DNA of 22,762 nt from an uncultured Collinsella sp. (lineage in GTDB: Bacteria; Actinomycetota; Coriobacteriia; Coriobacteriales; Coriobacteriaceae). The notes beneath the pieces were generated by a model, which was not told the origin of the DNA, made no database searches, and worked only from the letters and a program-made list of their open reading frames with translations. Positions 1 to 7,149 of the stretch are shown here, piece after piece. Where the stretch lies: contig CAMQJB010000034.1 in NCBI GenBank assembly GCA_947002045.1, positions 1-22,762 of the forward strand, written 5' to 3'. Within the stretch, counting starts at the first letter, position 1. Each line of letters opens with the position of its first letter. The position numbers were made by a program, and so were the translations under genes.

Positions 1-70
1 AGTTCCGCACGCAAAGAAGGCCACTTAATGTGGCCTTCGTCTTGCGCAGGACTGTAGAGCAGGCAACCTT
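1..70 (+). repeat. Repeat copy A, structured element
   Basis: First of three copies of an element of about 65-70 nt (others at 17931-18000 and, inverted, 22704-22762). It folds as a stacked hairpin: AGTTCC (1-6) can pair with GGACT (49-53), CGCAA (10-14) with TTGCG (42-46), and GAAGGCCAC (16-24) with GTGGCCTTC (30-38) around a TTAAT loop. The tail GACTGTAGAGCAGG is shared by all copies. It lies just past the stop of the minus-strand gene. The stems differ between copies with compensating changes. It is not a tRNA or an IS end that I recognise. Confidence 0.75.
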
Positions 71-113
71 ATGCCTCGCCCCCAGTCCCGGACCAACTTG
101 CTTCAAACCGCAG

Positions 114-1322
114 CTACGACAGCGCGATACCGCCAAGCCAGCCCCAACGCACGCCAGAGCCAGTGCCATAGAAGCTAATAAACGAGTCAAGCGACTTAGA
201 CGTAATGGCACCCTCGTTGCTCATAACGATACCGCCGCCAACGTAGATACCCACATGACCGTAGATAAGGCCCGGAGCACCCGTGCCGCTATGCGATGAG
301 TCGGCCACGATCATGCCCACCTGCAGCGCCGAGCGGTCGGAGCTATAGCACCAGGCGTTAAACATGTCGCACGCATTGCCGCCAAAGTAGCCAACGCCGG
401 CGTTACGGAAGACATTGGTAACCCACGCCGCGCACCAGTTCTGACCCGGCGAAGGCGTGGAGTAGCACGCGTTGACGACGGCCTGCTGCTTGCCCGAGCC
501 GGCATTCTGCTGCGGAGTTCCGGGCGCATACGATCCACCACCCGAGCTCGAACCACCCGAGTAGGAATTGTTCTTGTTCGCGGCGGCCGCGGCAGCAGCG
601 GCGGCCTTCCTGGCAGCCTCCTCGGCCTGGGCGGCAGCGAGAATCTCGGAATCACGCTGAGCCATGAGCTCCTTGACGTCGTCGGAAAGACCGCTCAGCA
701 CGGTCTGGACCTCTTGCTGCTTGGCCTGCATGTCCTGCATCTGGGCAGTCTGCTGGTCCTTGAGCTTCTCCAAGTCGGCCTTCTGCGACTCAAGCTCGGT
801 CTTTTGCGCATCGAGCTCTTCCCGGATGGCCTGAATGTCCTCGATGGCGTCGCGGTCACTCTTGTTGATCTTCTCAACATAGTGCGCATTGGCGACGAGT
901 TCCTCAAACGAACCCGAGGCGAGCAGCAGCGACAGGATGTTGGTGCCGCCCGACTTATAGCTGGCGGAAACGCGATCGGAAAGATCGCCGCGCTTCTTTT
1001 TGAGCTCGGCCTTCTTTTCGTCAATCTGCGCCTGCGTGCTGTCAATCTGGCCCTGTACGCCCTCGATATCGTTGAGGGTCTGGGCGTTCTTGTTGGCCAG
1101 CGCCGCGTATTCATTTGCGATGCTGTCGAGCTGGGCCTGAACCTCGTCAAGCTGAGCCTGGGCCGCATTGAGCTTGTCGGTGGTTTCCTTGGTGGCCTCC
1201 GCAGCATGGGCGCGAGCGGGCAGACCAAAAAGAACGGCTGCAGAAGCTGCGCCGAACAGGGCCTTGAGGGCAGTGCGACGCGAAAGCTCCTGGGAAAGGA
1301 TGGAATCGCTGTTTGGTGACAT
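114..1322 (-). CDS. Secreted coiled-coil CHAP-type peptidoglycan hydrolase
   Basis: Predicted exported cell-wall hydrolase of 402 aa, built like PcsB/CwlO-type proteins. Residues 1-40 form a signal peptide with a twin-arginine-like SRRTALK motif and an ARAHA cleavage site. Residues about 45-235 are a long Gln/Glu/Lys-rich coiled coil, followed by an Ala run (229-248) and a Gly/Ser linker (252-275). Residues about 280-402 form a CHAP or NlpC/P60-like domain with probable catalytic Cys297 (NWCAAW) and His356 (YGHVGIY). In PcsB-type proteins the coiled coil docks on FtsEX, which controls activity during division; that is family knowledge and FtsEX is not in this window. CGGAG five bases before the ATG supports the start. 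It stands alone, transcribed divergently from galE. Confidence 0.85.
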   Translation of the reverse strand: MSPNSDSILSQELSRRTALKALFGAASAAVLFGLPARAHAAEATKETTDKLNAAQAQLDEVQAQLDSIANEYAALANKNAQTLNDIEGVQGQIDSTQAQIDEKKAELKKKRGDLSDRVSASYKSGGTNILSLLLASGSFEELVANAHYVEKINKSDRDAIEDIQAIREELDAQKTELESQKADLEKLKDQQTAQMQDMQAKQQEVQTVLSGLSDDVKELMAQRDSEILAAAQAEEAARKAAAAAAAAANKNNSYSGGSSSGGGSYAPGTPQQNAGSGKQQAVVNACYSTPSPGQNWCAAWVTNVFRNAGVGYFGGNACDMFNAWCYSSDRSALQVGMIVADSSHSGTGAPGLIYGHVGIYVGGGIVMSNEGAITSKSLDSFISFYGTGSGVRWGWLGGIALS

Positions 1323-1523
1323 ATCTACTCCGTTACATGTTTATTTATATGTCGCTCAACTCATACATATTAGCGTACATCCGGCGCATCCCAACGATTT
1401 CCACGAACGGCAGCAAACCGTGTGGTCGGCGGCTCATATGCAAACGTCAAGGTCGAGGGTATGCCCACGCCAAACATTTCCATGAGTACGTTAGCATGTT
1501 CATCTGCTTTTCCTGCCCTGCAC

Positions 1524-1552
1524 ATTTTGGGTGCCCCTGCCTGCGCTATACT
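1524..1552 (+). promoter_or_regulatory. Candidate galE promoter
   Basis: TATACT at 1547-1552 is a good -10 hexamer 38 bases before the galE start. A convincing -35 is lacking: TTTTGG/TTTGGG-like bases around 1525-1531 sit at roughly the right distance. The rest of 1323-1546 shows no gene; the promoter of the divergent hydrolase should also be here, in the AT-rich part near 1330-1380. Confidence 0.35.
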
Positions 1553-1589
1553 CCCCTCAAGAAGTGTTCCTGATTCGATAGGAGACTGC

Positions 1590-2651
1590 ATGTCCAAAGC
1601 ACTCGACCCCAAAGACACCTGCGTCCTCGTAACCGGTGGCGCCGGCTTTATCGGCTCGCACACCGTCGTTCAGCTGCTCGAGGGCGGCTACCAGGTCGTC
1701 ATCGTCGACGACCTCTCCAACTCCAGCGCTGTCGCCGTTGACCGCGTCAAGACCATCGTGGGCGAAGAGGCTGCCAAGAACCTCACCTTCTACGAGGCCA
1801 ACGTGCTCGACCGCGAGGCCATGAACAAGATCTTCGACACCCATCAGATCGACCGCGTCATCCACTTCGCCGGCTTTAAGGCCGTCGGCGAGTCGGTGAG
1901 CAAGCCCGTCGAGTACTACCACAACAACATCGAAAACACCCTGGTGCTCATCGACGTCATGCGCAACCATGGCTGCAAGTCCATCATCTTCTCGAGCTCC
2001 TCGACCGTCTACGGCGACCCGGACAACCCGCCTGTCACCGAGGAAGACCCCAAGAAGCCCGCAACCAACCCCTATGGCTGGACCAAGTGGATGATCGAGC
2101 AGATCCTTATGGACGTTCACACCGCCGACCCCGAGTGGGACGTCGTGCTGCTCCGCTACTTCAACCCCATCGGCGCCCATCCGTCGGGCCTGATCGGCGA
2201 GGACCCCAAGGGCATCCCCAACAACCTGGTGCCCTATGTCGCGCAGGTTGCCGTGGGCAAGCTCGAGGCCGTTCAGGTCTTTGGCAATGACTACCCCACT
2301 CCCGACGGCACGGGCGTGCGCGACTATATCCACGTTTGCGACCTGGCCTCGGGCCACGTTGCCGCCCTCAACTGGATGAACGGCAAGACCGGCGTCGAGA
2401 TCTTTAACCTGGGCACCGGCACCGGTACCTCGGTACTCGAGGTCGTCGCCGCCTTCTCCAAGGCCTGCGGCAAGGAGCTGCCCTATGTGATTCGCGAGCG
2501 CCGCGCCGGCGATATCGCCGCCAACTGGTGCGATGCCTCAAAGGCCGAGCGCATGATGGGCTGGAAGGCTCAGTACAACATCGCGGATATGTGCCGCGAT
2601 AGCTGGAACTGGCAGAGCCACAACCCCAACGGCTTCGCCGACGCCGAGTAG
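1590..2651 (+). CDS. galE: UDP-glucose 4-epimerase
   Basis: Interconverts UDP-glucose and UDP-galactose in the Leloir pathway and supplies UDP-galactose for glycan synthesis; cytosolic, NAD-dependent short-chain dehydrogenase fold. The 353-aa product has the NAD-binding TGGAGFIG motif (15-22), the SSSSTVYG segment with catalytic Ser137, and YxxxK as Tyr162/Lys166; Ser137 and Tyr162 are spaced as in E. coli GalE (124/149). Length is normal for the family. The reading frame is open upstream to 1422, but the ATG at 1590 is preceded by ATAGGAGA at good spacing and gives the expected N-terminus, so the extra 56 codons are not believed. The gene is monocistronic, closed by a strong terminator. Confidence 0.95.
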   Translation: MSKALDPKDTCVLVTGGAGFIGSHTVVQLLEGGYQVVIVDDLSNSSAVAVDRVKTIVGEEAAKNLTFYEANVLDREAMNKIFDTHQIDRVIHFAGFKAVGESVSKPVEYYHNNIENTLVLIDVMRNHGCKSIIFSSSSTVYGDPDNPPVTEEDPKKPATNPYGWTKWMIEQILMDVHTADPEWDVVLLRYFNPIGAHPSGLIGEDPKGIPNNLVPYVAQVAVGKLEAVQVFGNDYPTPDGTGVRDYIHVCDLASGHVAALNWMNGKTGVEIFNLGTGTGTSVLEVVAAFSKACGKELPYVIRERRAGDIAANWCDASKAERMMGWKAQYNIADMCRDSWNWQSHNPNGFADAE

Positions 2652-2673
2652 CAAAAACCTACATACCGCTCTT

Positions 2674-2707
2674 GCCCCGATCTCACGATGTGAGGTCGGG
2701 GCTTTTT
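2674..2707 (+). terminator. Intrinsic terminator after galE
   Basis: GCCCCGA (2674-2680) pairs with TCGGGGC (2696-2702), with an inner CTCAC/GTGAG extension, followed by TTTTT. It ends the galE transcript. Confidence 0.9.
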
Positions 2708-2756
2708 CATGGCATGTAACCATTCGCCGAAAATCGACCAACTTTTTTATCTTGCC

Positions 2757-2786
2757 TGTACATGTTTAAACAACATGTTTTACAAT
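2757..2786 (+). promoter_or_regulatory. Candidate malQ promoter with overlapping operator
   Basis: TACAAT (2781-2786) is a good -10, with a weak TGTACA -35 (2757-2762) 18 bases upstream. Between them lies ATGTTTAAACAA (2762-2773), containing the perfect palindrome TGTTTAAACA (2763-2772). It resembles the sites near the TreR-like repressor gene at 12593, 12715 and 11623. An operator in the promoter spacer would block RNA polymerase, so repression is the likely effect. Confidence 0.45.
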
Positions 2787-2871
2787 AGGCATATCGAATC
2801 AGAACATCGGAGGCGGACTGCACACCCATCGGCAGGCCGACCCCACAACAAGAAGGTTGGTGAGCGCATCC

Positions 2872-4377
2872 ATGGAGCGTGCAAGCGGCGTCCTTATGCC
2901 CGTCTCATCCCTGCCCGGACCTTACGGAATCGGCGGTTTTGGCTGGAACGCCTACGACTTCGTCGATTTCCTCGCCTCGTGCAAACAACATTATTGGCAG
3001 ATTCTGCCCCTTACGACGACTAGTTACGGCGATTCGCCTTACCAGTCGTTCTCGGCCCGCGCGGGCAACCCTAACTTCATTGACTTTGCCGAGCTTATCG
3101 AAGCCGGGTATCTGGAGCAGCGCGATATCGATGGCGTGTATCTGGGATCCGATCCCAGCAATGTCGACTACGGTGCTATCTTTGCTGGCCGCCGCCAAAT
3201 CCTCGACCGCGCCGCCGAGCGCTTCGCCGCGAATAAACCAGCCGATTTCGACGACTTTATCCAGGCAAACGAGGACTGGCTCATTCCCTACTGCGAGTTT
3301 ATGACCGTAAAGGAGGAGTGCGGGCTCAAGGCCTTTTGGGAGTGGCCCGAGGAGCTCCGCCGCCGCGGCGAGGCATCCAACAAGATCTGCGCCGCCCATC
3401 CCGAGCGCATGCTCTACCACCAGATGACGCAGTACTTCTTCGATCGCCAGTGGAGCCGCCTCAAGGCCTATGCCAACGAGCGCGACATTCTCATCATCGG
3501 CGACCTGCCCATCTATGTCTCGCGTGACTCCGTCGAGATGTGGGCGACACCTGAGCTCTTTAAGATCGACGCCGCCGGCAATCCCGTGAGCGTCGCCGGC
3601 ACGCCGCCCGACCAGTTCTCGGCCACCGGCCAGTATTGGGGCAACCCCATCTACGACTGGGACGCCATGGAAGCAGACGACTTCTCCTGGTGGGAAGGCC
3701 GCATCCGAGCCGCCCTCGACATGTACGACATCATCCGTCTGGACCACTTCCGCGGTTTCGAGGCATTTTGGGAGGTGCCTTTCTCCTCTCCCGATTCGTC
3801 ATATGGTTCGTGGACGCAGGGACCCGGCCTCAAGCTCTTCAAGGTGCTCGAGGAGAAGCTCGGCACGCTTCCCATCATTGCCGAAGACCTGGGCTTTCTT
3901 ACCCCTGGTGTCATCGACATGCGCGACACCACGGGCTTCCCTGGCATGAAGATCCTGCAGTTTGCCTTTGAGGGCACCAACTCGTACTACCTGCCGCACA
4001 ACTACATTGCCAACACCGTCGCCTACGTCGGAACGCATGACAACGAAACGGCACGCGGCTGGTATGAGGGAACGGCCACCCCGCGTCAGCGCGAGCAGGC
4101 GGCCCTGTATACCCACCAGCAGGCAGGCGAGTCCATGGCCGACGCGCTCAACCGCACCATCGCCGCCAGCGTGAGCGATACCTGCATCTACACCATGCAG
4201 GACCTGCTCAATCTGGGCAACGAGGCGCGTATCAACACCCCCGCCACTCTGGGCGGCAACTGGACCTGGCGCATGCTTGATGGCGCCATCACCCGCGAAC
4301 TCGAGCATAAACTCACCGACTGGACCGAGACCTACTTCCGCATCCCGTCGAAAGCCGAAATCGAGCTTCCCCAATAG
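2872..4377 (+). CDS. malQ: 4-alpha-glucanotransferase (amylomaltase)
   Basis: GH77 disproportionating enzyme: transfers alpha-1,4-glucan segments between maltodextrins, releases glucose and makes longer chains that GlgP can phosphorolyse; cytosolic. The product, 501 aa from this start, opens with the family's N-terminal RASGVLMPVSSLPGPYGIGG. Key residues are visible: nucleophile Asp291 in IIRLDHFRGF, acid/base Glu338 in IIAEDLGF, and Asp390 in GTHDNET. The frame can also start at TTG 2857 or GTG 2860. I prefer ATG 2872 because homologues start at the equivalent residue and a GGTGAG sequence lies 7 bases upstream, but the start is not settled. It is followed by a terminator and then glgP. Regulation may involve the TreR-like site at 2762-2773. 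Confidence 0.94.
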   Translation: MERASGVLMPVSSLPGPYGIGGFGWNAYDFVDFLASCKQHYWQILPLTTTSYGDSPYQSFSARAGNPNFIDFAELIEAGYLEQRDIDGVYLGSDPSNVDYGAIFAGRRQILDRAAERFAANKPADFDDFIQANEDWLIPYCEFMTVKEECGLKAFWEWPEELRRRGEASNKICAAHPERMLYHQMTQYFFDRQWSRLKAYANERDILIIGDLPIYVSRDSVEMWATPELFKIDAAGNPVSVAGTPPDQFSATGQYWGNPIYDWDAMEADDFSWWEGRIRAALDMYDIIRLDHFRGFEAFWEVPFSSPDSSYGSWTQGPGLKLFKVLEEKLGTLPIIAEDLGFLTPGVIDMRDTTGFPGMKILQFAFEGTNSYYLPHNYIANTVAYVGTHDNETARGWYEGTATPRQREQAALYTHQQAGESMADALNRTIAASVSDTCIYTMQDLLNLGNEARINTPATLGGNWTWRMLDGAITRELEHKLTDWTETYFRIPSKAEIELPQ

Positions 4378-4425
4378 GAGCCACCGCGCCCGACCTCACC
4401 CCACCGTGCGGACGCGACCGCTTTT

Positions 4426-4467
4426 CCCGCGCGAGGCCACCCCAATCCCCTCGCGCGGGCTTCTTTT
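4426..4467 (+). terminator. Intrinsic terminator after malQ
   Basis: CCCGCGCGAGG (4426-4436) and CCTCGCGCGGG (4449-4459) form a perfect 11-bp stem, followed by CTTCTTTT. It separates malQ from glgP, so glgP probably has its own promoter in 4460-4490 or depends on readthrough. Confidence 0.8.
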
Positions 4468-4506
4468 GAATTACTGACATGTAGACAACTCACCACAGGA
4501 GGAAAC

Positions 4507-6774
4507 ATGCCCCGTATCGATCTTGCGGATCTTACCGAGCAGTCCTTTGGAACTTCGCTCGAGCAACTCGATGACCGCCGCATTTACAAACTGCTGGTCA
4601 AGCTCGTACAGGAGCGCTCCGCCGCCTGCCCGCTCAACAATGGCAAGAAAAAGCTCTACTACATCTCTGCTGAGTTTTTGATTGGCAAACTGCTCATCAA
4701 CAACATGATCGACCTTGGCATCTATGCCGAGGTTAAAGACCAGCTCACCGCTGCCGGCCACGACCTCAACAAGATTGAGGAGTTTGAGGTCGAGCCCTCG
4801 CTGGGCAACGGCGGCCTGGGCCGTCTGGCCGCGTGCTTCCTGGATTCCATTGCCACGCTGGGCCTTACCGGTGACGGTGTGGGCCTCAATTACCATTACG
4901 GCCTGTTCCGTCAGCGCTTTGCCGACAACCAGCAAAAGGCCGTCCCCGATGAGTGGCTTAGCGAGCAGGACATCCTGATCGATGACGACCGCTCCTACAC
5001 CGTCGAGTTTGGCGATTTTGCCGTCACCTCCAAGCTCGTCAACATCGATGTGCCCGGTTACGGCCAGCCCACCAAGAACCGCCTGCGTCTGTTCGACCTG
5101 GCAAGTGTCGACGACGGCCTGGTCCCCGGCAGCTCCATCGACTTCGACAAGACGAAGATCGCCAAGAACCTCACCTTGTTCCTCTATCCGGATGATTCCG
5201 ATGAGCAGGGCCGCCTGCTTCGCATCTACCAGGAGTACTTCATGGTGAGCAACGCCGCCCAGCTCCTGATCGACGAGGCCGTCGAGCGCGGCAGCAACCT
5301 GCACGATCTGGCCGACTACGCCGTGGTCCAGATCAACGACACGCACCCCACCATGGTCATTCCCGAGCTCATCCGCCTGCTCACCACCGAGCACGACATC
5401 GAGTTTGACGAGGCCGTTGCCATCGTGCGCTCCATGGTCGCCTACACCAACCACACGATCCTTGCCGAGGCGCTCGAGAAGTGGCCGCTCGCCAGCCTGC
5501 AGAAGGTCTCGCCCGCCATCGCCGACATCATCGTCAAGCTCGACGAGGTTGCCAAGGCCGAGCACGACGACCCGCGCGTCGCCATCATCGACGAGCACGA
5601 CACCGTCCACATGGCCCACGTGGACATTCACTTTGGCTTCTCCATCAATGGCGTCGCCGCACTCCACACCAAGATTCTGGAGGACACCGAGCTTCACCCG
5701 TTCTACGAGATCTATCCCGAGAAGTTCTCCAACAAGACCAACGGCATCACCTTCCGTCGTTGGATCCATGGCGCCAACCCCGCGCTCGCCAACCTGCTCG
5801 ACGATGTGATCGGCACCGATTGGCGCAGCACCGGCGACCTGAGCAAGCTCGCCGAATTCGCTAACGACAAGGATGTTCTTGATCGCCTGGCCGCCACCAA
5901 GGCCGAGGCCAAGACCATCATGCGCCAGTTCATGGCGCTCGAGCAGGGTGTGACCATTCCTTCCAACGCCATCATCGATGTTCAGGTCAAGCGTATCCAC
6001 GAGTACAAGCGCCAGCAGATGCTCGCGCTCTACATCATCTGGAAGTATCTCGACATCAAGAACGGCAATAAACCCGAGCACCCCGTCACCATCATCTTTG
6101 GCGGCAAGGCAGCACCTGCCTACACCATCGCCCAGGACATCATCCATCTGATTCTGACGCTGTCGCAGTGGATCGCCAACGACCCCGACGTGGCCCCCTA
6201 CCTGCAGGTTGTCATGATCGAGAACTACAACGTCACCGCTGCTGAGCGTGTGATCCCCGCCGCCGATATCTCCGAGCAGATCAGCTTGGCCTCCAAGGAG
6301 GCGAGCGGCACCTCTAACATGAAGTTCATGCTCAACGGCGCTTTGACCCTGTGCACACTCGACGGCGCCAACGTGGAGATTGCCGAGCTCGTGGGCGACG
6401 AGAACATCTACACCTTTGGTGCCTCTTCCAAGCAGGTCGAGCAGCTCTACGCCAATGGCAGCTATAACGCCGGCGCGCTCTATCGCAAGCCCGGCATCAA
6501 GCTGCTGGTGGACTTCATCACCAACCCCGCCTTTATGGCGACCGGCAACGCCGAGCGCCTGCAGCGTCTGCACGACGACATCAAAGGCAAGGACTGGTTT
6601 ATGGCCCTGCTCGACATTGAGGAGTACATCCAGACCAAGGAGCGCGTGCTGGCAGACTACGAGGACCAGGACGCTTGGATGCGCAAGGCGCTGATCAACA
6701 TCGCCAACGCCGGCACCTTCTCGTCTGACCGCACGATCTCCCAGTACAACGACGAGATTTGGCACCTGAGCTAA
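4507..6774 (+). CDS. glgP: Glycogen/maltodextrin phosphorylase
   Basis: Removes terminal alpha-1,4 glucose from glycogen or maltodextrin with phosphate to give glucose-1-phosphate; GT35 family, PLP-dependent, cytosolic. The 755-aa product has the N-terminal YYISAEFLIGKLLINN segment, EVEPSLGNGGLGRLAACFLD near residue 100, and the PLP site EASGTSNMKFMLNGA with Lys606 as the Schiff-base lysine. It is somewhat shorter than enterobacterial GlgP (about 800 aa), as in other compact bacterial phosphorylases. CAGGAGGAAAC directly before the ATG is a strong ribosome binding site. Position behind malQ fits joint use: MalQ lengthens short dextrins and GlgP degrades them. Substrate preference (glycogen or maltodextrin) cannot be read from the sequence. 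Confidence 0.95.
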   Translation: MPRIDLADLTEQSFGTSLEQLDDRRIYKLLVKLVQERSAACPLNNGKKKLYYISAEFLIGKLLINNMIDLGIYAEVKDQLTAAGHDLNKIEEFEVEPSLGNGGLGRLAACFLDSIATLGLTGDGVGLNYHYGLFRQRFADNQQKAVPDEWLSEQDILIDDDRSYTVEFGDFAVTSKLVNIDVPGYGQPTKNRLRLFDLASVDDGLVPGSSIDFDKTKIAKNLTLFLYPDDSDEQGRLLRIYQEYFMVSNAAQLLIDEAVERGSNLHDLADYAVVQINDTHPTMVIPELIRLLTTEHDIEFDEAVAIVRSMVAYTNHTILAEALEKWPLASLQKVSPAIADIIVKLDEVAKAEHDDPRVAIIDEHDTVHMAHVDIHFGFSINGVAALHTKILEDTELHPFYEIYPEKFSNKTNGITFRRWIHGANPALANLLDDVIGTDWRSTGDLSKLAEFANDKDVLDRLAATKAEAKTIMRQFMALEQGVTIPSNAIIDVQVKRIHEYKRQQMLALYIIWKYLDIKNGNKPEHPVTIIFGGKAAPAYTIAQDIIHLILTLSQWIANDPDVAPYLQVVMIENYNVTAAERVIPAADISEQISLASKEASGTSNMKFMLNGALTLCTLDGANVEIAELVGDENIYTFGASSKQVEQLYANGSYNAGALYRKPGIKLLVDFITNPAFMATGNAERLQRLHDDIKGKDWFMALLDIEEYIQTKERVLADYEDQDAWMRKALINIANAGTFSSDRTISQYNDEIWHLS

Positions 6775-6800
6775 TTTCGTTTCCTTTACCCATCCTCTTG

Positions 6801-6834
6801 AAAGCGGAGTCGCGGCAACGCGGCTCCGCTTTTT
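6801..6834 (+). terminator. Intrinsic terminator after glgP
   Basis: AAAGCGGAGTCGCG, loop GCAA, CGCGGCTCCGCTTT, then T residues: a long stem with only one wobble position and a GNRA-type tetraloop, 26 bases after the glgP stop. Confidence 0.92.
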
Positions 6835-6873
6835 GTGCCGATACGCCGGCCCGTGATTTGTCTCGACCAAACA

Positions 6874-6930
6874 ATCTCGTTCTGTAACAGGTAGCTGCCG
6901 AAATCAGCCTCCCGTGTTACAGATCGAGAT
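6874..6930. repeat. Hairpin repeat unit 1
   Basis: Inverted repeat with 16-nt arms: ATCTCGTTCTGTAACA (6874-6889) and TGTTACAGATCGAGAT (6915-6930), one mismatch, enclosing exactly 25 nt. The arms match those of unit 2, but the 25-nt interiors differ. It lies between convergent genes and has no T-run, so it is unlikely to be a plain terminator. Confidence 0.75.
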
Positions 6931-6952
6931 GAAAGGATAGGCAGCTCGATGC

Positions 6953-7011
6953 TGTCTCAATCTGTAACATCTAGACCCAATTTGGCCCTCCTCCTGTTAC
7001 AGATTGAGACA
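6953..7011. repeat. Hairpin repeat unit 2
   Basis: Perfect 17-bp inverted repeat: TGTCTCAATCTGTAACA (6953-6969) and TGTTACAGATTGAGACA (6995-7011), again enclosing exactly 25 nt. It lies 22 nt after unit 1. Conserved arms with a variable interior of fixed length suggest a repeat family. Confidence 0.8.
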
Positions 7012-7040
7012 AACTGACAGACGAACGGTCCCAACACAAA

Positions 7041-7080
7041 GAAAGGCTCCCCTCTCGCCCAGTGGACGGGAGGGGAGTCT
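7041..7080 (-). terminator. Terminator of the sugar ABC operon
   Basis: On the minus strand CTCCCCTCCCG and CGAGAGGGGAG (one mismatch) form a stem followed by CCTTTCTTT. It lies about 70 bases past the stop of the ATPase gene, the last gene of the operon. The plus strand shows only TCTTAT after the stem, so the orientation is toward the ABC operon. Confidence 0.75.
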
Positions 7081-7149
7081 TATATGTGACCGCGGCAAAA
7101 GGATGGCAATACCGCAGTCGCCCAAAGGGAGGGCCTGGATGCACCGGGC

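Noticed and set aside
1422..1589. 56-codon N-terminal extension of galE
   Set aside because: The extension contains the likely promoter -10 and the ribosome binding site, and GalE homologues begin near the chosen ATG.
4471..6870. 799-codon open frame antisense to glgP
   Set aside because: Its product is a Val/Gly/Asp/Leu-rich mirror of glgP codons with no recognisable domain, while the plus strand encodes a full glycogen phosphorylase. High-GC third-position bias explains it.
6874..7011. Tandem hairpins as a CRISPR array
   Set aside because: The repeated parts are inverted arms within each unit, only two units exist, and no cas genes are present.
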